Shown here in pieces: positions 45,030-53,194 of a stretch of 64,000 nucleotides of DNA (its first letter is position 1; each line of letters opens with the position of its first letter). This stretch comes from Flavobacterium piscis (lineage in GTDB: Bacteria > Bacteroidota > Bacteroidia > Flavobacteriales > Flavobacteriaceae): contig NZ_LVEN01000027.1 in NCBI RefSeq assembly GCF_001686925.1, positions 682,001 through 746,000 on the forward strand, written 5' to 3'. The notes beneath the pieces were generated by a model, which saw only the letters and a list, made by a program, of their open reading frames with translations, ran no database searches and was not told the DNA's origin. The translations under genes were made by a program, and so were the position numbers.

Positions 45030-46367
45030 ATGAAGATAATACAAAGTTTTTGGACCGGTAATTCGACTGATATCAAAAGTAATTACGGCTGGTTTTCTTA
45101 TAAATACAATTGGCTGAGCTGGATTTTGAGCTCTCATCAATTAGTGAAATTTCATAAAGAAGTAGAATTGTACACAGATCGTTTTGGATATGAGATCTTA
45201 ATTACAAAACTCCAGCTGCCCTACACAAGAGTTCATGTCGTTTTAGATGATTTAAATCATTATCCCAACGATCTCTGGGGTGTTTCTAAAATTAAAGTGT
45301 ACCAGATGCAGACCGAACCGTTTCTGCACGTTGACGGTGATGTTTTTGTTTGGGAATCTCTGGATGTAAAATTTCGTTGTGCCGCTTTACTGACGCAGAA
45401 TTTGGAAATTACTGGCGATAATTACACTAAAATGTGGAATGAAATTTCGCCAGAGCTTCTGTACATGCCCGATGAAATGGAGCGCTATCATAAACGTTCC
45501 GACAATTTTGGATGCAATATGGGAGTTACAGGAGGAAATGATATTGATTTTTTTAAAGAATACGCTGCAATCAGCATTGATTTTTTAGATAAAAATAAAA
45601 AAGCCTGGCCCAAAATCAACTGCCTTAATTTTAATTTATTTTTTGAACAGGTATTGTTTTACCAGTTTGCTCAGAATAGGGATGTAAAGATTGATTTTTT
45701 GTTCGATGAAGTATACAATGACGGCTACTATTCCGGTTTTGCTGAATTTCAGGATGTTCCCGATAAAAAGTATTTACATTTACTGGGAGCCTATAAAAAA
45801 AATCCCGCAATATGTAAAGCTATGGAAGTTTATGTAATGAAAAATTATCCAGAGTGTTATTCAAAATGGGCTGTAATGATCAATGAGGCGGAAGGGGAGC
45901 AGAATGAAATTGAATTTCTGACCCCGGAAAAGTCTGCAGAATTTATTTCGTTGTTTGATGATGAGCTTAAAAGAAGAAAGTTTTCTGCCGAGCATTATCT
46001 GCTAAAAAGGGATTTGTATACGGAAGGTCTGCCGGGCAGTTTTAAAAGTCTGCTTAGGAAAAAAGAAGATTTTAATATCGTGCTGTTAGACGGCTTGGAA
46101 CAGAAGGTGTCTGAACTAAATGATGAAGAAGTGTTGTTTCTGGAAATAAAGGAGCATAATGCTGTGCCTGGGAAATACGAGCTGGACGATTTAGATCAAA
46201 TTGCATTAGCTAGAATAGAACAGGGAATCCTGTATTCTGAGTTTATTACTGAAATGATGGTTCATTTTGATTGCGAAACGCAGGAGCAGCAAGACAGTGT
46301 TCTAGCACTTTTAAACGGACTTCTGACCAATTATATTGTATTAAAAATAATAGCGATTTACAGATAA
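45030..46367 (+). CDS. DUF6734-like protein, possible nucleotide-sugar-type transferase
   Basis: 445 residues without signal peptide. The first half is glycosyltransferase-like: IQSFWTGN and WFSYKYNWLSWILSSHQL near the start, then YTRVHVVLDDLNHYPNDLWGVSKIKVYQMQTEPFLHVDGDVFVW with Asp102-x-Asp104 in the place of a metal-binding DxD. The C-terminal half (about 290-445) is more helical and acidic. I recognise the family by its N-terminal pattern; it has no known substrate. It lies between the sheath gene and the double-glycine peptide gene, and could modify or process the peptide, but that is speculation. Confidence 0.6.
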   Translation: MKIIQSFWTGNSTDIKSNYGWFSYKYNWLSWILSSHQLVKFHKEVELYTDRFGYEILITKLQLPYTRVHVVLDDLNHYPNDLWGVSKIKVYQMQTEPFLHVDGDVFVWESLDVKFRCAALLTQNLEITGDNYTKMWNEISPELLYMPDEMERYHKRSDNFGCNMGVTGGNDIDFFKEYAAISIDFLDKNKKAWPKINCLNFNLFFEQVLFYQFAQNRDVKIDFLFDEVYNDGYYSGFAEFQDVPDKKYLHLLGAYKKNPAICKAMEVYVMKNYPECYSKWAVMINEAEGEQNEIEFLTPEKSAEFISLFDDELKRRKFSAEHYLLKRDLYTEGLPGSFKSLLRKKEDFNIVLLDGLEQKVSELNDEEVLFLEIKEHNAVPGKYELDDLDQIALARIEQGILYSEFITEMMVHFDCETQEQQDSVLALLNGLLTNYIVLKIIAIYR

Positions 46368-46676
46368 CATAAATCTAAAACGATATTTATAAGATCATGT
46401 TATCGGTTTATGTTTTTATGGATGATTTTAACACCTGTCTTGATGCAAAATCATGAATTGTGTTAAAATTTAAAAATAAATAGGTTTTAAGTAAGTAATT
46501 ATCGTAAAAATAATTCATATTTGTAGGTATAATTTTGGTTTTGTGAACACACAACTTAATTATGATATTTCAGAGTTAATACAAAGATATGTAAGCAGAA
46601 AAAACTGCAATAACACAGACAGAAATTCCAGGTGTCTTTAAATGATTGGAATAGTAATCACTTTAAACTATAAGTT
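46368..46676. other. Leader region upstream of the double-glycine peptide
   Basis: 309 bp. TAATTTTG at 46530-46537 fits the Bacteroidota -7 box, with no good -33 partner; a transcript from it would carry a 5' leader of about 130 nt. No gene seen. Confidence 0.35.
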
Positions 46677-46832
46677 ATGTTTGACAAAAAAACAAAAGAC
46701 AAAGAAGTTAAAAAATTTCTACCGAGTGATGTGCAAAAGCTGACTGAAAAACAGCTAAAACAGACTATGGGAGGTTATCAGTACCCTCATCTGTGTTATG
46801 ATGAAATTAGAAACAGATATTATAAGTGCTAA
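46677..46832 (+). CDS. Double-glycine leader peptide, putative secreted or modified natural product precursor
   Basis: 51 residues (ATG 46677, TAA 46830-46832), too short for routine gene calling. The first 33 residues form a charged amphipathic leader ending KLTEKQLKQTMGG, with Gly32-Gly33 as in bacteriocin-type leaders cut by C39 peptidases. The 18-residue core after the GG, YQYPHLCYDEIRNRYYKC, has two cysteines (Cys40 and Cys51) and five tyrosines. Three hairpins follow immediately, the last being a good terminator. The transporter-peptidase is not in this window. The core resembles nothing I recognise. The DUF6734-like gene upstream may be related, but the 310-bp gap argues for a separate promoter. 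Confidence 0.65.
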   Translation: MFDKKTKDKEVKKFLPSDVQKLTEKQLKQTMGGYQYPHLCYDEIRNRYYKC

Positions 46833-46844
46833 TAGAGCCTTGAA

Positions 46845-46887
46845 TAGAACAGCAGGATAACTGCAACTCATTTTTAGTGCTGTTCTA
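46845..46887 (+). repeat. Hairpin 1 downstream of the peptide gene
   Basis: TAGAACAGCA (46845-46854) and TGCTGTTCTA (46878-46887), perfect 10-bp arms, 23-nt loop, starting 13 nt after the stop codon. Could stabilise the peptide mRNA. Confidence 0.6.
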
Positions 46888-46897
46888 AAGGGATTTA

Positions 46898-46928
46898 TCA
46901 GCCCGGACAATATGTCAAATGGGGCTGA
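46898..46928 (+). repeat. Hairpin 2 downstream of the peptide gene
   Basis: TCAGCCC (46898-46904) and GGGCTGA (46922-46928), perfect 7-bp arms and a 17-nt loop. Confidence 0.5.
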
Positions 46929-46951
46929 AAGACACTTTATAATTCAAAATT

Positions 46952-46986
46952 AAACTGCTGGTATTTATGCCTGCAGTTTTTTTTTA
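46952..46986 (+). terminator. Intrinsic terminator of the peptide transcript
   Basis: AAACTGCTGG (46952-46961) and CCTGCAGTTT (46970-46979), one mismatch, followed by an unbroken T tract to 46985. Strong plus-strand terminator. Confidence 0.85.
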
Positions 46987-47199
46987 TCCAATTGTATCTT
47001 TATTGGTAAAGTTGAGAGCGTTGTTACTTTTTATGATGATTGGCAATGGAGAGGCTGGTTGGAGTAGAATCTTATTTGAATTAGAGTATTACTTATCTTC
47101 ATTACATTGGTAATAATTTTAATGTACCTGGGCTTTTGAAGAGCTGTTTGGCTTTTTATTTTTCCATCACTGCTTAAAATGCCATTTGTACAATGTACA

Positions 47200-47229
47200 A
47201 AGCCTGCTGTAATTATATACTGCAGGCTT
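47200..47229 (-). terminator. Terminator of the DUF3185 gene
   Basis: AAGCCTGC (47200-47207) and GCAGGCTT (47222-47229), 14-nt loop, followed on the minus strand by TTGTAC rather than a long T-run. It lies 24 bp after the gene's stop codon. Confidence 0.55.
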
Positions 47230-47253
47230 CCTATTTTACTATTTAGGTTTAAA

Positions 47254-47478
47254 TTAGCTTGACTTTTTTAAAGTATACAGTCCGCCTGCTAAAAGAGCTG
47301 CTGCTACTCCAAGATAAAGAAAACCCTGCATTTGTCCCGATTCGTTCGAAGCATCAATTTTAAGGCCTAAAAAGTTAATTTCTTTGGTGCTGTCTGATAC
47401 CCTGTTTAATCCCACATAGCCTGCGGCCAGGCTGATCACTATAAGTACAATACCCACTATTTTTGCTGTATTCATCAT
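47254..47478 (-). CDS. DUF3185 family small membrane protein
   Basis: 74 residues, two membrane segments: TAKIVGIVLIVISLAAGYVGL (3-23) and GFLYLGVAAALLAGGLYTL (52-70), with a short beta-like loop containing TKEINFLGLKIDAS between them. This matches DUF3185, a small inner membrane protein family of unknown function. A second ATG at 47475 is possible. Confidence 0.8.
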   Translation of the reverse strand: MMNTAKIVGIVLIVISLAAGYVGLNRVSDSTKEINFLGLKIDASNESGQMQGFLYLGVAAALLAGGLYTLKKSS

Positions 47479-47749
47479 ATTTCAATTTAATGTTTCTTAA
47501 ATGTAAGAAAAATAATTTTGGTATGGAAATTAAGAAGTTAAATATTGCTGTATTTCAGAATGATTATCACCATGATATAAAGTTTCGAACCTAAACTTTT
47601 TAGACCTCTATTTTGCTTGCGTTCTATTTTTTTTTAACTATGTGCCACGATTCTGCCCAAATTAGATTATTTGCGGTATCATTGCATGATTCTTGGCGTG
47701 ACTTTTTTCACTTTAAGCAGTTTTTAAGGATGATAAGATTAACCTTGCA

Positions 47750-47941
47750 GTGACCTCCAAAGCACTGTATTATTCACTGGAAAAATACATGAATTCAGAT
47801 CAATTTGATCCGAAAAATACTTTGAGTTTTGAGTTGATACAGGATGTATTTACAACGCCATCAAAAGAAACATTTGATACCTATACAAAAGACAGTCCAG
47901 ACGAACTTAAGCCAAATTCAAATCAAAATAAAGTGAAATAG
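47750..47941 (+). CDS. Small hypothetical protein
   Basis: 63 residues from GTG at 47750; the frame is open back to 47717. The sequence ALYYSLEKYMNSDQFDPKNTLSFELIQDVFTTPSKETFDTYT is compositionally protein-like and mostly helical, but I recognise no family, and the start is uncertain because no ATG is available. Could be real or chance. Confidence 0.35.
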   Translation: MTSKALYYSLEKYMNSDQFDPKNTLSFELIQDVFTTPSKETFDTYTKDSPDELKPNSNQNKVK

Positions 47942-48367
47942 ATTTATCATTATTTTTTTGTTCGCTTTGTTCTATTAGTAAGCTTCTTTAAGCTAATAGT
48001 AATTTTTTTAGTTATGTAGTAAGGTTTTTATTTTTAAAATTATTAATTACAACTAGAAGTTATATTCTACAATTTAAAATAGAGTAAAAACTGGGAGTTA
48101 CAAAGTATTTTTGTTAAAACGAATATTGTTTCATATTTAAACAGCATCCCTTTTTAGGGCTTTTAGAGCTCTTCCTTTGTCATTAAAGCTGTTGTCTTTC
48201 CTTTAAAAAACGGTGTCTTTTTGTAGTTTTCTACAAACAATTCTTACGGCTGGTTTGTAATAATGAGTTTAATTCTACAGGTAGAAATATGGACAGATGT
48301 AAATCTGAGGGATCATGTTCTTATATTTAAAGATCGTTTATTTTTTAAAATTAATATACTAATAAAA
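47942..48367. other. Intergenic region
   Basis: 426 bp before the hypothetical gene at 48368. Very AT-rich. No gene, hairpin or repeat that I can support. Confidence 0.4.
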
Positions 48368-48760
48368 ATGGCAGTTATTCTTGAGAAAACAAAAATTCTG
48401 GTTTATGATAAGAGCGGGGTTTTTCTCAGGTATTTTACAAAAGGAATTTCTGATTGTGACTTTATAGCTTTTTCAGGAACTGAAGGTGCTGATTTCAGTT
48501 TGTATGATTATAATTTAATTCTTTTTGTGGCGGACAACGAAATTAATTTAAATGAATTCTTTAAACTTTTAAATTCCCGAGTTCAGATACTATTTGCGTC
48601 ATCATTAAAAAATAATCCTGAGGACATTGAAGAATTAAAAAGCTGGTTTGATATTAAATTTATTAATATCAACGGTACAAAAAAAGAGGTGATACTTCAG
48701 CTTAGGTTCCATTTAAATCAGTATTCTAAAAAGAGGCTTGATGCCCAAGTATATATTTAA
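48368..48760 (+). CDS. Hypothetical protein, degenerate receiver-like fold
   Basis: ATG at 48368 (MAVILEKTKILVYDKSG) gives 130 residues; an upstream ATG at 48263 would add 35 residues of poor quality. The alternation of beta strands and helices (KILVYD, YNLILFVADNE, VQILFASSLKN, IKFININGTKKEVILQL) resembles a CheY-like receiver, but no phospho-acceptor Asp or acidic pair is convincing. It may be a pseudo-receiver. A terminator follows at 48808. Confidence 0.5.
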   Translation: MAVILEKTKILVYDKSGVFLRYFTKGISDCDFIAFSGTEGADFSLYDYNLILFVADNEINLNEFFKLLNSRVQILFASSLKNNPEDIEELKSWFDIKFININGTKKEVILQLRFHLNQYSKKRLDAQVYI

Positions 48761-49129
48761 ATTTAGTCAGACGGGTAAGTAGTTTTGGAAGATTATTACT
48801 TGTTTGGGTACCCTGTAATTTCTATTGATTTTGCAGGGTACTTTTATTTTGACAATAGCGTTGATGTTAAAAAAAATCAATGCCTTTTCGGTATCATGAT
48901 ATTTTTGATGTTTGGAAAAATAACTAGTCTTTTCGCCAGAGATCTCTATGTTTAATTTAAAATTACTTAAGTCCTGATATGTAATTCTGACAGATGAGAG
49001 AGAACCTTATTGCTATTCTATAATAGAAACTTTGGGATTTTTAACAAACATCTTTTTGCATAAATAATTAACTTATAGTATTTTTAATTAATATCTTACA
49101 GGTTAATACGAATAGCACTACTTAAATAT
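48761..49129. other. Intergenic region before egtB
   Basis: 369 bp. Contains the terminator at 48808-48850 and otherwise no gene. No clear promoter box seen before egtB. Confidence 0.45.
48808..48850 (+). terminator. Intrinsic terminator of the hypothetical gene at 48368
   Basis: GTACCCTG (48808-48815) and CAGGGTAC (48834-48841), perfect 8-bp arms with 18-nt loop, followed by TTTTATTTT. Confidence 0.75.
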
Positions 49130-50269
49130 ATGAAAGCACGTTTTTTAGAAGTCCGAAAAAAAACTGAAGAAATTTGTAATCCTTTGCTTACTGAGGATTA
49201 TTCAGTACAGCCAAGTGATTTTGCTTCTCCTCCAAAATGGCACTTAGCCCATTCAACCTGGTTTTGGGAAGAATTTTTACTAACAAAGTACGCTCCTGAT
49301 TATTTAGTTTACCATCCTGATTTTTCCTATTTGTTTAATAGTTATTATAATAATGTGGGAAAACGTGTGCAGCGTCCTTCCAGAGGATTGATGACACGAC
49401 CAGCTGTAGCAGAGGTTTATGCTTATAGAGCTTATGTTACTGCTGCAGTCGAACGATTTATGAACAACGATTTAAACAAAGAGATACTTGATGTCATTGA
49501 AATCGGAATCAATCATGAAGAGCAACATCAGGAACTTTTGGTGTATGATATCAAATACATACTAGGAACCCAGCCGACTTTTCCGACTTACGGAAATAGT
49601 TTTTTACCAACTGCAGAAAGACAAGATGCTGGTTTTATAAAAATAGAAGCAGGAGTTTATGAAATAGGACATACAGGAGACTTTTTCTGTTTTGATAACG
49701 AATTAGGAAGACACAATGTTTATGTAGCTGATTTTGAGATTGCGAACACGCTGGTTACAAATGGTCAATATTTAGAGTTTATTGAGCACGGTGGCTACCA
49801 AAATTTTAATTATTGGCATGATGAGGGATGGGCATGGTTGAATGAAAATGAAATTGAAGCTCCATTGTACTGGCATAAAATGGAAGATCAATGGTTTGAG
49901 TATACTTTAAATGGTATGCAGAAAATTGTACCCGATTTACCTGTGATGCATATCAGCTATTTCGAAGCTTTTGCCTATGCACAGTGGAAAGGATTGAGAT
50001 TGCCAACAGAATTCGAGTGGGAAATAGCCAGCAGTCAATTGAATTGGGGGAAATTATGGGAATGGACCAACAGCGCTTATCTGGCCTATCCTAATTTTAG
50101 TAAAGCGGCCGGTGCTTTGGGAGAATACAATGGAAAGTTTATGGTGAACCAAATGGTTTTGCGAGGTGCTTCGGTGGCAACACCGGAGAATCATAGCCGT
50201 AATACCTATCGTAATTTTTTCAGTGCCAAAATGCGCTGGCAGTTTTCCGGATTGCGATTAGCGAAATAA
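49130..50269 (+). CDS. egtB: EgtB-type sulfoxide synthase for ergothioneine
   Basis: 379 residues. N-terminal DinB-like four-helix domain carries the non-haem iron ligands: His41 in WHLAHSTWFWEEF and His129/His133 in NHEEQHQELL. The C-terminal formylglycine-generating-enzyme-like fold runs from about 165 (AGVYEIGHTGDFFCFDNELGRH) to the end (WKGLRLPTEFEWEIA, VLRGASVATPENHSRNTYRNFF). EgtB couples hercynine with cysteine or gamma-glutamylcysteine using oxygen to a sulfoxide, the central step to ergothioneine. It is somewhat shorter than mycobacterial EgtB (about 430). The egtD gene lies 3 kb downstream in the same direction, confirming the pathway. Confidence 0.9.
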   Translation: MKARFLEVRKKTEEICNPLLTEDYSVQPSDFASPPKWHLAHSTWFWEEFLLTKYAPDYLVYHPDFSYLFNSYYNNVGKRVQRPSRGLMTRPAVAEVYAYRAYVTAAVERFMNNDLNKEILDVIEIGINHEEQHQELLVYDIKYILGTQPTFPTYGNSFLPTAERQDAGFIKIEAGVYEIGHTGDFFCFDNELGRHNVYVADFEIANTLVTNGQYLEFIEHGGYQNFNYWHDEGWAWLNENEIEAPLYWHKMEDQWFEYTLNGMQKIVPDLPVMHISYFEAFAYAQWKGLRLPTEFEWEIASSQLNWGKLWEWTNSAYLAYPNFSKAAGALGEYNGKFMVNQMVLRGASVATPENHSRNTYRNFFSAKMRWQFSGLRLAK

Positions 50270-50290
50270 TTTTTTTAAAACTAAAAGACT

Positions 50291-51652
50291 ATGAAAAACT
50301 TTGATTATATTATTATTGGAAGTGGGCAGGCAGGTGTTCCTTTGGCGTTTAGCTTATCAAAAAAAGGTACGGTTGCTATTGTCGAAAAGAGTTTTTTAGG
50401 GGGGACATGTGTTAACAATGGCTGTATTCCAACTAAAGCCTATGTAGCAAGTGCCCGCAGAATGTGGGATGCTTTTCATGGTGATGCATTAGGCATTGAA
50501 ATTCCGGATGGAACTAAAGCTAATCTTGAAAAAATTAAAGCGCGTAAAGATAAGCTCGTACATGAATCCCGATTTGGTATTGAAAAATCGCTTACGAGCA
50601 ACGAAAATATTACCTTGTATAAAGCTGAAGCTTATTTTTTAAGTGATTATGTGGTTCAGGTGGGAGATACGGCAATTACGGCAAAAAAAATATTTATAAA
50701 TGTGGGGGCAAGAGCAGTAGTTCCTCAAACTTACGAAGGAGTTCCTTTTTACACGAACGAAAATATTTTAGAAATCAAAGATATTCCTAAACATTTGATC
50801 ATCATAGGCGGCAGTTATATTGGTTTGGAATTTGGTCAGATCTTTCGAAGGTTTGGCAGCGAAGTTACCATTATTGAGTCCCATGAAAAATTAATAGCAA
50901 AGGAAGACGATACAGTTTGTGATGCAGTAGCCGAAATATTGAAAATTGAAGGGATACAGCTTGTGTTTAACGCAAAGGAAATTGCTGCTATTGAAAACAA
51001 CCAAGACGGCATTAGCGTTACAATCGACAAAAGTGAAATAAAAGGATCTCACTTGTTATTAGCTGTCGGACGTTTGCCCAATACCGATACTTTACGTATT
51101 GAGAATACCCATCTAGAAGTGGATGAGAAAAACTATATAAAAGTCAATGATTACTGTCAGACTAATGTTGAAGGTATTTTCGCCATTGGAGATTGTAACG
51201 GAAAAGGAGCTTTTACGCATACCTCGTACAATGATTTTCAAATTGTAGAAAGTTTTCTTCTAAGTAAAAAAGAGCGAAAAATTAGTGATCGAATAACTAC
51301 TTACGGTTTGTTTATCGATCCGCCGCTGGGCAGAATAGGCATGACCAAGAAGGAAGCTCTAGAGAAAGGATATGAAGTTTTGGTTGCACACCGTCCTATG
51401 ACAAAAGTAGGACGCGCTAAAGAAAAAGGAGAAAGCTTAGGTTTTATGGAGGCGGTAATAGATGCTAAAACCAATCTTTTTTTAGGGGCTTGTGTTTTGG
51501 GAGTTGGCGGGGATGAAATCATAAACGGAATCACCAATTTAATGTATGGCAAACAACCTTATACCATTTTTCGGGACGCAGTGCACATTCATCCTACGGG
51601 TAGTGAACTAATTCCCACGATGCTTGAAACTTTAAAACCAATTCATAAATAA
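50291..51652 (+). CDS. FAD-dependent pyridine nucleotide-disulfide oxidoreductase
   Basis: 453 residues. FAD-binding start YIIIGSGQAGVPLAF, redox pair Cys40-x4-Cys45 in GGTCVNNGCIPTKA, NAD(P)-binding GGSYIGLEFGQIFRRFGSEVTIIE, and the C-terminal dimer domain ending HIHPTGSELIPTM with the active-site His434. This is the mercuric reductase / dihydrolipoamide dehydrogenase / glutathione reductase group. No N-terminal metal-binding domain is present, so mercury reduction is not supported. Located 21 bp after egtB and 8 bp before a BCCT gene, it may reduce a disulfide or selenenyl form in thiol metabolism; the substrate is unknown. Confidence 0.88.
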   Translation: MKNFDYIIIGSGQAGVPLAFSLSKKGTVAIVEKSFLGGTCVNNGCIPTKAYVASARRMWDAFHGDALGIEIPDGTKANLEKIKARKDKLVHESRFGIEKSLTSNENITLYKAEAYFLSDYVVQVGDTAITAKKIFINVGARAVVPQTYEGVPFYTNENILEIKDIPKHLIIIGGSYIGLEFGQIFRRFGSEVTIIESHEKLIAKEDDTVCDAVAEILKIEGIQLVFNAKEIAAIENNQDGISVTIDKSEIKGSHLLLAVGRLPNTDTLRIENTHLEVDEKNYIKVNDYCQTNVEGIFAIGDCNGKGAFTHTSYNDFQIVESFLLSKKERKISDRITTYGLFIDPPLGRIGMTKKEALEKGYEVLVAHRPMTKVGRAKEKGESLGFMEAVIDAKTNLFLGACVLGVGGDEIINGITNLMYGKQPYTIFRDAVHIHPTGSELIPTMLETLKPIHK

Positions 51653-51660
51653 AAAGTATT

Positions 51661-53127
51661 TTGATTTCAAAACGCTACAGTCATTTTCGAGCAAATAATT
51701 TACTATTATATGGGATGCTTTTTGGAGCTGTCTTCTTTATAAGTGGCATTTTGGCACCAGATGGTTTACTTGCTGTTTTAAGTCGGATAAATCAGCAATT
51801 ATTAGCAGTTTTTAGTACCTATTATTTGGTATTGGGGCTAATTGTGGTGCTGGCTTCTGTGGCGCTTTTATTTTTACCAATTCGGAATCAACGATTGGGT
51901 AGTGAAAAACCAGCTTATTCCTATTTCAGTTGGATTGCCTTGCTATACAGTACCGGAATGGGTTCAGGGTTATTGCTTCGTGCGGTGCAGGAGCCGGTTT
52001 ATTACTTGAATAACAGTCCTGTAGTGACCTCTAATGCTAAAGAAACGGCGCTGCAGTATACCTTTTTTCATTGGGGATTTACACCTTGGGCTATGTATAG
52101 TTTATTTGGATTAATGATTGGGTATAATCTATATGTAAAAAAAGCACCTAATTTATTGCACGCGATAGTACCTTATGTTAAAAGTAGTGTGCTGAAATTT
52201 AGTGCCATTCTTTTTATTGTATTGATTACCATTACCGGAGTAATTGCTTCACTGGGTCTGGGAACAGCACAATTAGTAGGTGGGCTGAATTATACTTTTG
52301 GCGCGGCGTTTGGAACTAATTTTTTAGTAGGCTGTGTCTTTATAATGGGTGCCATCGCCACATATTCCGCTTTGACCGGGATTACAAAAATGATTAAATT
52401 TTTGGCTGATTTTGATTTTCTCTTTTCCATTATTTTAATGCTATTTGTAGCCTTGTTTTTAAATTTCAGTCTTTTTATAACGCAAACTTGTACGGCTTTT
52501 TATCACTATGTAATTCATTTTTTTGAAATGAGCCTTGCAATAGGAGATTATACAACCAAGGGCCATTTTACACAGGATTGGACGGTTTTCTATTGGGCAT
52601 TCTGGTTGGCCTGGGTTCCCTTTACGGGGATTTTTATTGCTCGCATTTCAAAAGGAAGAACGATCAAAGAATTTTTAATTGCTACAATTTTAGTACCCAC
52701 TTTAGCCACCATTGTATGGTTTGCCATATTTGCCAATAAGGCTTTTGAAATCACATCTAGAGGTAATTCAAAACAGTTTGATGAATTATTCAGTTCTTTA
52801 TTTGTTTTTTTAGAACATTTTCCTCTGCATGAGATTACCTTTTTGATTGCAGGGATTTTAGTTGCAATTTCAATTATTAATTCGATTGATTCAGCCATTT
52901 TTGTATTGGGTATGTTTAGTGATAACGGTAATGAAAACCCATCCAGACCCCATAAACTCGGTTGGGGTATCATAATTACTTCCACCGCGGTAGGGCTCAC
53001 TGCTCTTGGTGCGGATGAATTGCTCAACGGGATAAGCAATTTGCTTATCATTATGGCTTTGCCTTTTAGTTTTTTGTATCTTTATTGTATCCTCTCATTC
53101 TTTAAAAAGAACATTTTTCTCAAATAA
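51661..53127 (+). CDS. Divergent BCCT-family transporter, possibly for hercynine or ergothioneine
   Basis: Start is TTG at 51661; the next Met would cut the first membrane helix. 488 residues with about 12 membrane segments and no long C-terminal tail. The family fold is clear (FYWAFWLAWVPFTGIFIARISKGRTI), but the Trp box reads Trp312-Ala-Phe314-Trp315-Leu-Ala-Trp318 (a Trp replaced by Phe), and the glycine motif is GMGSGLLLRAVQEP, with Arg in a membrane segment that is usually aliphatic. BCCT carriers transport trimethylammonium compounds. Hercynine and ergothioneine are betaines and the flanking genes are egtB and egtD, so they are the prime candidate substrates. Confidence 0.85.
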   Translation: MISKRYSHFRANNLLLYGMLFGAVFFISGILAPDGLLAVLSRINQQLLAVFSTYYLVLGLIVVLASVALLFLPIRNQRLGSEKPAYSYFSWIALLYSTGMGSGLLLRAVQEPVYYLNNSPVVTSNAKETALQYTFFHWGFTPWAMYSLFGLMIGYNLYVKKAPNLLHAIVPYVKSSVLKFSAILFIVLITITGVIASLGLGTAQLVGGLNYTFGAAFGTNFLVGCVFIMGAIATYSALTGITKMIKFLADFDFLFSIILMLFVALFLNFSLFITQTCTAFYHYVIHFFEMSLAIGDYTTKGHFTQDWTVFYWAFWLAWVPFTGIFIARISKGRTIKEFLIATILVPTLATIVWFAIFANKAFEITSRGNSKQFDELFSSLFVFLEHFPLHEITFLIAGILVAISIINSIDSAIFVLGMFSDNGNENPSRPHKLGWGIIITSTAVGLTALGADELLNGISNLLIIMALPFSFLYLYCILSFFKKNIFLK

Positions 53128-53194
53128 TGTAACATCCGGCGGGGGGATCTCTTGTATTTTTACTTCAATTAAAAACAGATAATCACCAATAGCC

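Larger units (their letters stand above)
46833..47253. other. Structured region downstream of the peptide gene
   Basis: Holds two hairpins (46845-46887, 46898-46928), the terminator at 46952-46986, a further hairpin at 47200-47229, and no gene. Confidence 0.6.

Noticed and set aside
42970..47599. Direct repeat TTCGAAYCTAAACTTT at 42970-42985 and 47584-47599 flanking the sheath-peptide region
   Set aside because: Fifteen of sixteen identical bases in an AT-rich 64 kb window is expected by chance several times; no integrase gene or tRNA accompanies it.
50291..51652. Mercuric reductase
   Set aside because: The redox motif fits the family, but there is no N-terminal metal-binding domain, no C-terminal Cys pair and no mer genes nearby.
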